DNA from: CAZPHI01 sp964586425
Lineage (GTDB): Bacteria > Bacillota > Clostridia > Lachnospirales > Lachnospiraceae
Assembly (NCBI GenBank): GCA_964586425.1
Contig: CAZPHI010000001.1
Span: forward strand, 62,001-126,000
Length of the DNA stretch: 64,000 nucleotides
Direction: 5' to 3'
The notes beneath the pieces are model-generated. The model was not told where the DNA came from. It made no database searches and saw nothing but the letters and a program-made list of their open reading frames with translations. Below, one piece after another: positions 7,673 to 16,312 of the stretch (within the stretch, counting starts at the first letter, position 1; every line of letters starts with the position of its first letter). The translations under genes were made by a program, and so were the position numbers.

Positions 7673-10432
7673 TTATTCCAATCCATAATATATCTTATAC
7701 AATGTAGCTGTAAGATCTGCTACATTACTAGAAGCGTAACCATTCCTGATAACAACAGCCATTGCAACCTCTGGATTATCATAAGGAGCATAGCTAATGA
7801 ATGTTGCATGATCAGCTTTCTTTGTATTCTCCTGTGCAGTACCTGATTTACCTGCAACCTTTAAAGGAATACTTTTAAAAGCAAGTGTATTCTGAATAAC
7901 CATCTGCATACCAAGATGAACTGAATTCCATGTAGATTCGCTAACATCAGCAGTGCTTGCAACCTCTGCTACATTATCATACAACAAATTTGCATCGCTG
8001 TCAGTAACTTTATCAACAATTGTTAGATTTCTACATACTCCAGAATTCGCAATAGTCGAAACATATCTTGCAAGATTTGCTGCTGTAAATGCATTAGTAC
8101 CCTGACCGATTGCAGAAGGAATAGAGTTTGTATATGATGGAGTTGGTGTAGTTTCTGTGATTTCAATTCCTGTCTTTGTAGCTAATCCAAGCATTTCTGC
8201 ATATCTTTGAAGCGTAGATGTACCTTTTGTACTATTATACTTTCCAGAATCTATAGACAATCTATATCCAACTTCATAGAAGAAACAGTTACATGAATCT
8301 CTAATTGCCGTTGATACATTCTCAGAACCATGTGCACCTGGATAAATCCAACATTTGAAGCTTGGTGTAACAGTATCAAATATACCATGACATGAAATAG
8401 TCTCACTAGGTGATATTACACCCTCCTGAAGTCCAGCGACTGCAGAAACCGGCTTATATATAGAACCTGGTGCTGTTTTAGACATAGTTGCTCTGTTAAT
8501 AAGCGGCTTTGCCTTATCTTCATTCAATTGTCTGTAATATGCTGCATCAACAGTTCCTGATAATTTATTAAGATCATAGCTTGGATAAGAAACCATTGCC
8601 ATTACATCACCTGTTTGTGGATTAGTAATAACAGCAGAACCTGAACATGGCTCAAGAGCAAGCTGCCCTGGGGTAATCTCTTTGTTTGTTATCTTCTCAA
8701 TCATAAAACTATATGCACTAATACTTCCCGACTTAAGACCATTATAGCTGGCTTCATTCATTGGGAGTACATTAAAATCATAGAGCAATGCACATATCTC
8801 ATTTCCAGAAATTGTTGCTGAAGTAACGAGATATTTGTATATTTTCTTTGCAAATGTTGTATTAGAATTAACGATATTGTTCATAACATAATCAACAAGA
8901 TAGCTGTATGATTCAGAAAGGCTTGAATACTGCTGGTCAGTTATTTTTAACATATCTATCCAGTTTTGAGAAATCGCATATGTCAAATACTCACCAAGAC
9001 TTATGCTTTCACTATCCCATGCTTTATAGGTTTTATCTTCTTCATCAATCTTTGTAGAATCCAATACACCATTCTTTTTCAACAATTCACATACATTATA
9101 TATATATAACTGCATCTCTTCGCCAAGCTTTGAATATGCCGTATAAGATGAAGTTAATTCAGTGCGGACTCTTGATTCTACTTCATTTTTCTTTGCCTGA
9201 AACTTCGAATAAACCGAAGCTGCTGTTGTTGTCTCCGCTTTGGCAATAGACGAAACAGGAACAATATTATTATCAATCAATGCAAAATAAACTGATTTGA
9301 TTGGAATGCTAATATCAGAAATTGTAGTACCATCACTTTTATATGAATATACCTGGTCACTATTAACAATTTTTGATAAAAGAATAGAGACTAGCTTATC
9401 CTCTATCGCATTATATACCTGCTTTTGCAGATTAATATCTATTGTAAGGTACACATCATTACCAGTTGTTGAATCAGTTTGGTCAATAACCGCTGTAATA
9501 CGTCCTAATGTATCAAGATATACTGTCTTAGAGCCTTTCTGTCCTTGAAGCTCAAGCTCCATAGCCTGTTCAATACCACTCTTACCAACGACATCATTCT
9601 CTTCATACTGGCTGTCCTGTAACTTCAAATCATCCAATTGACTTGATGATATGCTTCCAGTATAGCCAACAAGATGCGCATAATAAATGCTGTCTACATA
9701 TTTACGTACATATTCTTCCTCAACTGTAACGCCAACAAGTTTTCCAGCACTTTCCATTATTGCTGCAGCTGTTTTATCAGATACATCATGTGCAATAGTA
9801 AAACTTATATAACGTGAATAACTATTGTTAGTCATATATCGTCTAAGATTAATAATCTCTAAAAGATGTTCAGGTGTATATTGATCAGCTTCAATTCCGT
9901 ACTTTTTAATAAAATAATCTATCATATCTGAAGCAGATGCGTTCTTTTGCTCATCATCAAGCGCAGACACTGAATTCACCTGATAACAATCCCTTTTGAA
10001 TTTTAGTATTGAAGAATCTGAATCAGTAAACTGATAATATCCATCTTCATTAATAATTGGTAAATCATTAGTGAAAGCATCTCCATTAGCCTCAATTATT
10101 TTCAATGTTTCCTCAATAATATTATTAACAATTGGATTTTTCTCTTTATTTGATGAATACACACCGCTATCTGCGATTTTTACAGAATACGCTAATTCAT
10201 TATATGCAAGAAGAACACCATTCTTATCAAAGATACGGCCTCTTGTAGACGCAACACTCATAACTTTATCAAAAGAACTATTAATATTAACAACATAAGA
10301 CTCGCCATTAATAATCTGCAAATTAAACAGACGATTAATAACTATGCCAAATAAAATAATGAAGACCAGAACCATTGGTAAGAGTCTGGACTTAAAAAAG
10401 CTCAATATATACTCAAATATTTCCTTTATCAA
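7673..10432 (-). CDS. mrdA: Penicillin-binding protein 2 (class B transpeptidase MrdA)
   Basis: An elongation-specific DD-transpeptidase that cross-links side-wall peptidoglycan with RodA. There is one N-terminal membrane helix (about 15-35) and a pedestal/dimerisation domain with RGRIFDKNGVLLAYNE. The catalytic domain carries SIYK (Ser about 654), SCN (about 711) and KSGTAQ (about 861). At 919 residues it is much longer than the roughly 600-700 of E. coli or Bacillus PBP2. The extra length is an insertion of roughly 250-300 residues between the pedestal (ending near VYLTIDINLQKQVYNAIE) and the transpeptidase domain. It overlaps mreD by 20 bases and precedes minC. Identity is firm; the role of the insertion is unknown. 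Confidence 0.94.
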   Translation of the reverse strand: MIKEIFEYILSFFKSRLLPMVLVFIILFGIVINRLFNLQIINGESYVVNINSSFDKVMSVASTRGRIFDKNGVLLAYNELAYSVKIADSGVYSSNKEKNPIVNNIIEETLKIIEANGDAFTNDLPIINEDGYYQFTDSDSSILKFKRDCYQVNSVSALDDEQKNASASDMIDYFIKKYGIEADQYTPEHLLEIINLRRYMTNNSYSRYISFTIAHDVSDKTAAAIMESAGKLVGVTVEEEYVRKYVDSIYYAHLVGYTGSISSSQLDDLKLQDSQYEENDVVGKSGIEQAMELELQGQKGSKTVYLDTLGRITAVIDQTDSTTGNDVYLTIDINLQKQVYNAIEDKLVSILLSKIVNSDQVYSYKSDGTTISDISIPIKSVYFALIDNNIVPVSSIAKAETTTAASVYSKFQAKKNEVESRVRTELTSSYTAYSKLGEEMQLYIYNVCELLKKNGVLDSTKIDEEDKTYKAWDSESISLGEYLTYAISQNWIDMLKITDQQYSSLSESYSYLVDYVMNNIVNSNTTFAKKIYKYLVTSATISGNEICALLYDFNVLPMNEASYNGLKSGSISAYSFMIEKITNKEITPGQLALEPCSGSAVITNPQTGDVMAMVSYPSYDLNKLSGTVDAAYYRQLNEDKAKPLINRATMSKTAPGSIYKPVSAVAGLQEGVISPSETISCHGIFDTVTPSFKCWIYPGAHGSENVSTAIRDSCNCFFYEVGYRLSIDSGKYNSTKGTSTLQRYAEMLGLATKTGIEITETTPTPSYTNSIPSAIGQGTNAFTAANLARYVSTIANSGVCRNLTIVDKVTDSDANLLYDNVAEVASTADVSESTWNSVHLGMQMVIQNTLAFKSIPLKVAGKSGTAQENTKKADHATFISYAPYDNPEVAMAVVIRNGYASSNVADLTATLYKIYYGLE

Positions 10433-10943
10433 AACTCTTCGCTCTCCTTTGATGAGTTTTATTAATCTGTTTATTAATCCATATCAGCAGTCTATATATA
10501 ATCAATACAATTACTACTGTATATATTGTTTCTGGCACAATAATTCTGGAAAAATAAAAGAAAAAGTCCAACTTATTATGTAATAGAAAATTTCCCACAA
10601 AAGAGATAAAACCAAAGCATATATCACCCATAAAGGTCAGACATATTGGAATAAAAATCTCTGTTTCCTCATATTTATGCAAAAAGCACCCCGCCATATA
10701 TCCAATGAACATGTATACAAGCGAAGTAAAACCTATAATACTGCTAAAGTACAAATCATACATGAGCCCGGCAAAAAAGCCGACAACAATACCATCATTC
10801 TTACCATTTAAGAATCCAAATACTACTGGAAGAATCAATAGAAAATTAGGATGAATACCAGCAAGTGATATTCCCATTCCTAATGTACATTGTAAACAAT
10901 AGAAAACAATTATTAAAATCAGCTCACATATCTTTCTTTTCAT
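10413..10943 (-). CDS. mreD: Rod shape-determining protein MreD
   Basis: A 176-residue polytopic membrane protein with about five or six helices, the expected size and topology for MreD, which bridges MreC and the RodA/PBP2 synthase complex. Typical MreD features are the early GIHPNFLLILPVVFGFLNG stretch and GFFAGLMYDLYFSS (about 55-68). It lies between mreC (33-base gap) and mrdA (20-base overlap, suggesting translational coupling). Sequence is weakly conserved in this family, so the call rests on topology, motif and position together. Confidence 0.9.
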   Translation of the reverse strand: MKRKICELILIIVFYCLQCTLGMGISLAGIHPNFLLILPVVFGFLNGKNDGIVVGFFAGLMYDLYFSSIIGFTSLVYMFIGYMAGCFLHKYEETEIFIPICLTFMGDICFGFISFVGNFLLHNKLDFFFYFSRIIVPETIYTVVIVLIIYRLLIWINKQINKTHQRRAKSFDKGNI

Positions 10944-10976
10944 AAAAACCTCAAATAACCACTATTCTGGTTTATT

Positions 10977-11813
10977 TTATTTCTTTTCAAGAATAACTAA
11001 TACTTCCTGAAGATGCTCAAAATCAACAACAGGTACAATATAACCTGATTGAGTCAGATTATTAGAATCGTTCTTTACATCCTTTGCATATCCAATAAGC
11101 AATCCTTCAAGATACTTACTACTAATATTCGACGTAACAACCTTATCTCCATCTCTAACAACTACATCTTTTTTGAAGTTTGACAGATAAAGCATTCCTG
11201 TATCCATCAATTTCAGACTTCCCTTAACATAGCATGTAGAATTAGTATCAATAAGCATTGCACTTACATTACTGTTGTCATCTATTATGGATTGGACCTG
11301 AGCATATGAATCGCCTACTTCAGTAACAATACCTACAAGACCACCGCCTGCGATAACATTCATATCCACTTCAATTCCATCTTTGCTGCCCTTATCAATT
11401 GTAAATGAAGCAAACCAATTGCCTGGATCTTTAGCAATAACTCTTGCACCAACCTTTGTATAAGTTGATGTATTCTGATCAAGAGCATAAAGCTCACGCA
11501 AACGATCCAACTCATATGTGTCCTGCCTTAAGAGGTTATTCTCTTCATTAAGACGATCCACTTCACTTTGTAATTCCTTATTCTTGTCTAGAACATCAGC
11601 AATTTCCTGCATCGTTTCAACCTTGTCAGCAGTCCATAAGCCAATATTATTAAGACCCTTTTGCAAAGGAATTACCGTGTGTGAAACTATGCCCTTTAAG
11701 GGATTAGCAAGCTTATCTGTGAAAAATGTAGCTCCAATAAGGATAACGCAAATCGCCGAAAAAATAATAAGCATATTTTTAGTTGTACATAGAACACTCA
11801 GTTTCTTTTTCAT
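10977..11813 (-). CDS. mreC: Rod shape-determining protein MreC
   Basis: MreC is a bitopic protein that scaffolds the elongasome outside the membrane and activates PBP2. In this 278-residue protein one helix (about 12-31) is followed by a coiled coil (about 65-105, NKELQSEVDRLNEENNLLRQ) and then the two beta-barrel domains. The family motifs VIAKDPGNWFASFTIDKGSKDGI and GGGLVGIVTEVG (about 127-168) are present. It is 44 bases downstream of mreB in the standard mreB-mreC-mreD-mrdA order. Confidence 0.95.
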   Translation of the reverse strand: MKKKLSVLCTTKNMLIIFSAICVILIGATFFTDKLANPLKGIVSHTVIPLQKGLNNIGLWTADKVETMQEIADVLDKNKELQSEVDRLNEENNLLRQDTYELDRLRELYALDQNTSTYTKVGARVIAKDPGNWFASFTIDKGSKDGIEVDMNVIAGGGLVGIVTEVGDSYAQVQSIIDDNSNVSAMLIDTNSTCYVKGSLKLMDTGMLYLSNFKKDVVVRDGDKVVTSNISSKYLEGLLIGYAKDVKNDSNNLTQSGYIVPVVDFEHLQEVLVILEKK

Positions 11814-11857
11814 TAAAACTACCCTGACAATCCTTTTTTATAATTAATTACGTTAAC

Positions 11858-12880
11858 TTATTCGTATGTCTTTTCCTGTGGAGTATATGCAACCTTCTTG
11901 AAATCAGGATTTGTAACCACACCCAAAAGACCTCTGACAACACTTTCAGAAGCACTTTCTACAATATTAACATTAAGATTAGTCTCCTGTTTGATAAATG
12001 TTTCTAAATTGCTAATACTTGATGTACCACCTGTTACATATATACCCATATTGATTATATCTGCAGCAAGTTCTGGTGGAGTTCTCTCTAATATCATCTT
12101 AATTGAATCCATAACAGAATGAAGTGGATCAACGATTGCATCATAGACTACATCAGAAGAAATATCCACACAAACAGGAAGACCCGATACAACATTTCTT
12201 CCGAATCCCTTTGCAAAACATTCTTCAACCTTAACAGCACTTCCTAACTGCTTCTTGAGATTCTCTGCTGTTTTACTTCCTATAACAAGATTATAGACAC
12301 GTTTTACCATGCTTATAATACTGTCGTCTAATTTGTTACCACCAATTTTAACTGATTTACTAATTACAATACCACCTAATGAAAGTACTGAAATCTCTGT
12401 TGTATCAGCACCAATATTAATAACCATAATACCCTTGGCATCAGTTACATTAATTCCGGCTCCAATTGCATCAGCGACTGGTTTGTCAACAACAAATATA
12501 TTCTTTGTTTTGAGCTTTGAATCCTGAATCAATTCATAGAAAGCTCTTTTTTCAACTTCTGTAATATCTGTAGGAACAGCAATGTAGAACTCTAGTGGAC
12601 CAGAGATTTTCTTATCATCATTAATCTTGTCAAAGAATTTTTCTACAAGAGTCTGCATATTCTCAATATCTGCAATTACTCCGTATTTGACAGGATATGA
12701 AACATTAATATTATCTGGTGCTTTCTCATACATCTCGTATGCAGCATCTCCAAATGCAAGTACCTCTGTTTTATTTGCTATTGCTATAATATTCTTTTCA
12801 TTAAGAATATTTCCTTTTTCTTTGGAAAACATCTTAAAATTACTCGTTCCTATATCTACTCCATAAACATTTGATGCCAT
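11858..12880 (-). CDS. mreB: Actin-like rod shape protein MreB
   Basis: MreB forms membrane-bound actin-like filaments that direct side-wall synthesis. The 340-residue protein has the actin-fold phosphate 1 loop VDIGTSNFKMF (about 9-19), phosphate 2 region INIGADTTEISVLSLGGIV (about 155-173), and adenosine loop YVTGGTSSISNLETFI (about 288-303). It is somewhat divergent from Bacillus MreB (GTSNFKMF replaces GTANTLV), but its place as the first gene of mreBCD-mrdA makes MreB, not a plasmid ParM or FtsA, the right call. It follows radC by 16 bases. Confidence 0.92.
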   Translation of the reverse strand: MASNVYGVDIGTSNFKMFSKEKGNILNEKNIIAIANKTEVLAFGDAAYEMYEKAPDNINVSYPVKYGVIADIENMQTLVEKFFDKINDDKKISGPLEFYIAVPTDITEVEKRAFYELIQDSKLKTKNIFVVDKPVADAIGAGINVTDAKGIMVINIGADTTEISVLSLGGIVISKSVKIGGNKLDDSIISMVKRVYNLVIGSKTAENLKKQLGSAVKVEECFAKGFGRNVVSGLPVCVDISSDVVYDAIVDPLHSVMDSIKMILERTPPELAADIINMGIYVTGGTSSISNLETFIKQETNLNVNIVESASESVVRGLLGVVTNPDFKKVAYTPQEKTYE

Positions 12881-12896
12881 AATATATGGACTCCTT

Positions 12897-13598
12897 TCAA
12901 TTCAATAAATCATTTTCTCTAAAACTAGTATAACTGTTATCACCAATAATAATGTGGTCGAGCAGCGTAATTCCCATTAACTCTCCACATTGTTGTATTC
13001 TTTTTGTGATTGCAGAATCATTGCTGCTTGGTGTAGGGTCACCACTCGGATGATTATGAATTAACACTATGAATACTGCTTCATAGCGAAATGCTTCTAA
13101 GAAAACTTCACGTGGTGTAATAAGTGAAGCGTTAACCGTTCCACGAGATAACACTATGTCTTTAATCAATCTACATTTTGTATCAAGCATGCAGACAATT
13201 AATTCTTCTCTGCTATTATGCCTCATTTGCTCCATATAATATGCAGCAATAGTCCGTGGATGATTAAAGTTTAGTCCCGCATAAGCATTCGTCTTTGCTA
13301 TACGCTTTGATAATTCACATACACATTGAATTTGAATCGCCTTGACCTTGCCAATACCTTTGATTTTCATTAGTGCAGGAAGTGATATATGCATCAAGCC
13401 TGTCAAATCTCCAGCATTAGATGCTGTTTTAAGTATCTCTGTTGCTAATTCGATACTATTCTTCCCTTTAAATCCGCACCTTATAACAACGGCGAGCAAT
13501 TCTGAATCTGTTAAAACCTGTGGTCCATACTCGCAGCAACGCTCATATGGTCTTGAATTAACTGGTAATTGATTAGTATTAACTTGTTTTTTTGACAT
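12897..13598 (-). CDS. radC: RadC-like JAB-domain protein (UPF0758)
   Basis: A chromosomal RadC-family protein of 233 residues. An N-terminal helix-hairpin-helix-like region (about 20-100, with MKIKGIGKVKAIQI) precedes a JAB/MPN metalloprotease-like domain containing HNHPSGDPTPSSND (about 181-194), the HxHPSG...D zinc site. The biochemical role is unsettled; the old repair assignment is doubtful. I start at the ATG at 13598, with AAAGG six bases upstream; a TTG two codons earlier lies within the ribosome site. Its position before mreB is conserved in Firmicutes. Confidence 0.93.
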   Translation of the reverse strand: MSKKQVNTNQLPVNSRPYERCCEYGPQVLTDSELLAVVIRCGFKGKNSIELATEILKTASNAGDLTGLMHISLPALMKIKGIGKVKAIQIQCVCELSKRIAKTNAYAGLNFNHPRTIAAYYMEQMRHNSREELIVCMLDTKCRLIKDIVLSRGTVNASLITPREVFLEAFRYEAVFIVLIHNHPSGDPTPSSNDSAITKRIQQCGELMGITLLDHIIIGDNSYTSFRENDLLN

Positions 13599-13636
13599 AA
13601 ACAACCTTTCTGAGTCTATGTCTTTGTTCGCAATAA

Positions 13637-13665
13637 TATATATTCTATAAGAATTTATATATCAA
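13637..13665 (-). promoter_or_regulatory. Sigma-A-type promoter before radC-mreB operon
   Basis: On the minus strand TTGATA (13660-13665) and TATATA (13637-13642) are 17 bases apart. The -35 overlaps the end of the DUF4321 gene. Transcription would start near 13630 and read radC, mreBCD, mrdA and minCDE. Chance matches are common in such AT-rich DNA. Confidence 0.45.
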
Positions 13666-13911
13666 TATTGCAATTACTACTCCAATGATACTGGCAATAT
13701 TAATTGTAATCTGTAATCCAAGAGAAATCACCATAATTCCCAAATCAAGGACTGCTGGAGCGCCTGCTGATAAACCGAATGTCTTACCATAGCTTAACCA
13801 GCTAAGGAAAGAAACATCCCTTGTCAATTCACCAATAAACCCTCCTAATACAATTCCAGCAAGGAGTAGCAAAAATAATGCCCAATTGTTTTTGCTGTTT
13901 GAAATACTCAT
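13645..13911 (-). CDS. DUF4321 small membrane protein
   Basis: An 88-residue protein with two membrane helices (about 11-30 and 58-87) and the family motif GIVLGGFIGELT at the start of the mature part. DUF4321 proteins are found in Clostridia next to the maf/radC/mreB cluster, as here, 40 bases or so before radC. No function is known; the neighbourhood suggests an envelope role. The ATG at 13911 is preceded by GGAGGAAAT. Confidence 0.85.
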   Translation of the reverse strand: MSISNSKNNWALFLLLLAGIVLGGFIGELTRDVSFLSWLSYGKTFGLSAGAPAVLDLGIMVISLGLQITINIASIIGVVIAILIYKFL

Positions 13912-13977
13912 ATTTCCTCCATTTATCTAAAACAAATTCTATATTAACACATTTTGAAAGCTATGTACACACAATTT

Positions 13978-15285
13978 CTAAAGTTTTACAATTCCTGCAT
14001 CAACAAGTTTTTGTAAACTCATAAGTATTCCTGACTTTGCATGATACCATGTAAGACCACCCTGGAAGAATACTGTATAAGGCTCTTTTAAAGGTCCATC
14101 CGCACTAAGTTCAATTGATGAGCCCTGAACGAAAGCGCCCGCAGCCATAATTACATCTGAATCGTAACCAGGCATTGCCCATGGTTCTGGAGCAACAAAG
14201 CTGTCAACTGGAGCAGCTGCCTGAATTCCTCGGCAAAATGCTATCAAAGCCTCCGCACTTTTTAACTCCACAGCCTGAATAATATCGTGACGTGATTCCT
14301 TACTTTCCGGAATTACTTTGAATCCTAACTTTTCATATACAGCAGCTGCAAATATTGCACCTTTAATAGCACCAGCAACAACTGTAGGTGCAAGAAACAA
14401 CCCCTGATAGAATTGCTGATTAACACCAAGAGTTGCACCAACCTCCTGTCCTAATCCTGGAGAAGTTAGTCTATATGCACACTGCTCTACACACTCTTTA
14501 GTACCGGCAATATATCCGCCACATGGAGCAAGTCCACCGCCTGGATTCTTAATAAGTGATCCAACGCACATATCTGCACCAACATCGGATGGCTCAATTG
14601 TCTCAACAAATTCACCATAACAGTTATCAACCATACAAATCACATCTGGCTTAATTGCTTTAACAAAACTGATAAGCTCACCAATTCTTGCAACTGATAA
14701 TGTAGGACGCTGTGCATATCCTTTTGAACGTTGTATTGTCACAAGCTTAGTTCTATCATTAATTGCAGCCTTAATGCCGTCAAAATCAAAGCTGCCATCA
14801 GCAAGTAAATCAACCTGACTATATGTAATCCCATATTCAGCCAAACTTCCTTTTGAAGGTCTAATACCAATAATCTCATCCATTGTATCGTAAGGTTTAC
14901 CAACTGGCGAAAGTAATTCATCGCCTGGACGAAGATTTGCAGCTAATGCAACATTTAACGCATGAGTGCCACATGTAATCTGTGGACGAACAAGTGCTGC
15001 TTCTGTATGAAATATATCAGCATATATTCTTTCAAGATTATCACGGCCTTCATCATTATAACCATAGCCTGTAGAACCACTAAGATGCATCTCTGCAAGA
15101 GAATTCTTCTGCATAGCCTTGACAACCTTCATCTGATTGAACTCAGCTGTTTTATCAAGTGCTTCAAATCTATCCTTTAAATTCTTAATAATTCCATCAC
15201 CAAAAGCATACACATTCTTGCTAATGCCCATTTCTTCATATATATTCTCTATATTTTCATTCATGTTATCTGTTATGTTCATCAT
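13978..15285 (-). CDS. PLP-dependent methionine gamma-lyase-family protein (YnbB, 'aluminium resistance' family)
   Basis: A 435-residue fold-type I PLP enzyme of the family annotated as methionine gamma-lyase or aluminium resistance protein. Family features are HLSGSTGYGYNDEGRDNLERIYADIF (about 70-95), RPQITCGTHALNVAL (about 104-118), and the PLP lysine in GSLIKNPGGGLAPCGGYIAG (Lys about 241). Substrate has not been established for this branch. It is 6 bases upstream of the miaA stop side of the same strand, i.e. immediately downstream of miaA in the mutS-mutL-miaA transcript, the same neighbourhood seen in Bacillus near ynbA/ynbB. AGGAG precedes the double ATG start. Confidence 0.88.
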   Translation of the reverse strand: MMNITDNMNENIENIYEEMGISKNVYAFGDGIIKNLKDRFEALDKTAEFNQMKVVKAMQKNSLAEMHLSGSTGYGYNDEGRDNLERIYADIFHTEAALVRPQITCGTHALNVALAANLRPGDELLSPVGKPYDTMDEIIGIRPSKGSLAEYGITYSQVDLLADGSFDFDGIKAAINDRTKLVTIQRSKGYAQRPTLSVARIGELISFVKAIKPDVICMVDNCYGEFVETIEPSDVGADMCVGSLIKNPGGGLAPCGGYIAGTKECVEQCAYRLTSPGLGQEVGATLGVNQQFYQGLFLAPTVVAGAIKGAIFAAAVYEKLGFKVIPESKESRHDIIQAVELKSAEALIAFCRGIQAAAPVDSFVAPEPWAMPGYDSDVIMAAGAFVQGSSIELSADGPLKEPYTVFFQGGLTWYHAKSGILMSLQKLVDAGIVKL

Positions 15286-15291
15286 TATCTC

Positions 15292-16308
15292 CTATATTTC
15301 TTTTATTATATCAGACTCCAACAAATCTGAAATTATCTTATTAAGACAGGCTTTTGTATCTTTATACTGCTGATAATCAATCCAAATCACATCTGATTCA
15401 CGTCTAAACCATGTCAATTGACGCTTAGCAAAATGTCTTGTATCACGCTTTAATATATTAACAGCTTCGTCAAGCGTATATACACCATCAAAATAATCCA
15501 AAATCTCTTTATATCCTAATCCCTGCATTGATACAAGTTCCTTCGTATAACCAGCCTCTTTAAGCTTCTTTACCTCATCAACAAGACCTTGTTCAAGCAT
15601 AATATCAATTCTTCTATCAATTCTGTCATACACTATTTTACGATCATTATTAAGCACAAAATAGCAATAATTATATGGTGACGACTTAACCTTCTCACGT
15701 TTATTATGTTCAGATATCGGCTCATTATAAAGATGATAATATTCAAGCGCTCTGATTACACGTTTTACATTATTAGGGTGAATCGCATCCGCTGACTCTG
15801 CATCAACATTTTTTAGCATATTATGAAGATATTCATTACCTTTAGCCTGCACTAACTCGTTAAGTTCTTCTCTATACTTAATTATGCTTTTATCAAGCGG
15901 TGCATCATCATTCGAATCAGATTCACTGTCATGTTCATTGTTATCAAAATTAACATCTTTAAGTAACGCCTGAATATAGAAGCCAGTTCCACCTGCAATT
16001 ATAGGAATGCAGCCATTAGCGTATATCTCTTCAATAGCCTCCTTTGCCATTCTTACGAATTCAGCCACGTTAAATGCTTCATCAGGGTTTAACACATCAA
16101 TAAGATAATGTTTTACACCCTGCATCTCTTCTTTTGTAACTTTGGCGGTGCCAATATCCATATTCCTATATACCTGCATAGAATCAGCACTTATTATCTG
16201 TCCATTAATTGTTTTAGCAAGTTCAATAGATAAGGCTGTTTTTCCAACTGCAGTCGGGCCTGTAAGAACTACTAACGGTTTCGAATCAAAATTAATTACA
16301 TAACTCAT
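15292..16308 (-). CDS. miaA: tRNA dimethylallyltransferase MiaA
   Basis: MiaA adds a dimethylallyl group to A37 of tRNAs reading UNN codons. From the ATG at 16308 the protein has 338 residues: P-loop LTGPTAVGKTALSIELAK (about 13-30), SADSMQVYRNMDIGTAKVT (about 39-57), GGTGFYIQALL (about 103-113), and the C-terminal QLTWFRRE. A longer in-frame start 72 bases upstream falls inside mutL and would add 24 unrelated residues, so I reject it. Only four bases separate the mutL stop from this ATG, so the two are probably translationally coupled. MiaB, which acts on the same tRNA base next, is encoded at 24454. Confidence 0.95.
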   Translation of the reverse strand: MSYVINFDSKPLVVLTGPTAVGKTALSIELAKTINGQIISADSMQVYRNMDIGTAKVTKEEMQGVKHYLIDVLNPDEAFNVAEFVRMAKEAIEEIYANGCIPIIAGGTGFYIQALLKDVNFDNNEHDSESDSNDDAPLDKSIIKYREELNELVQAKGNEYLHNMLKNVDAESADAIHPNNVKRVIRALEYYHLYNEPISEHNKREKVKSSPYNYCYFVLNNDRKIVYDRIDRRIDIMLEQGLVDEVKKLKEAGYTKELVSMQGLGYKEILDYFDGVYTLDEAVNILKRDTRHFAKRQLTWFRRESDVIWIDYQQYKDTKACLNKIISDLLESDIIKEI

Positions 16309-16312
16309 ATAT

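Noticed and set aside
14739..14921. 60-residue minus-strand frame inside the PLP lyase-like gene
   Set aside because: Out-of-frame shadow without start signal or conserved pattern.
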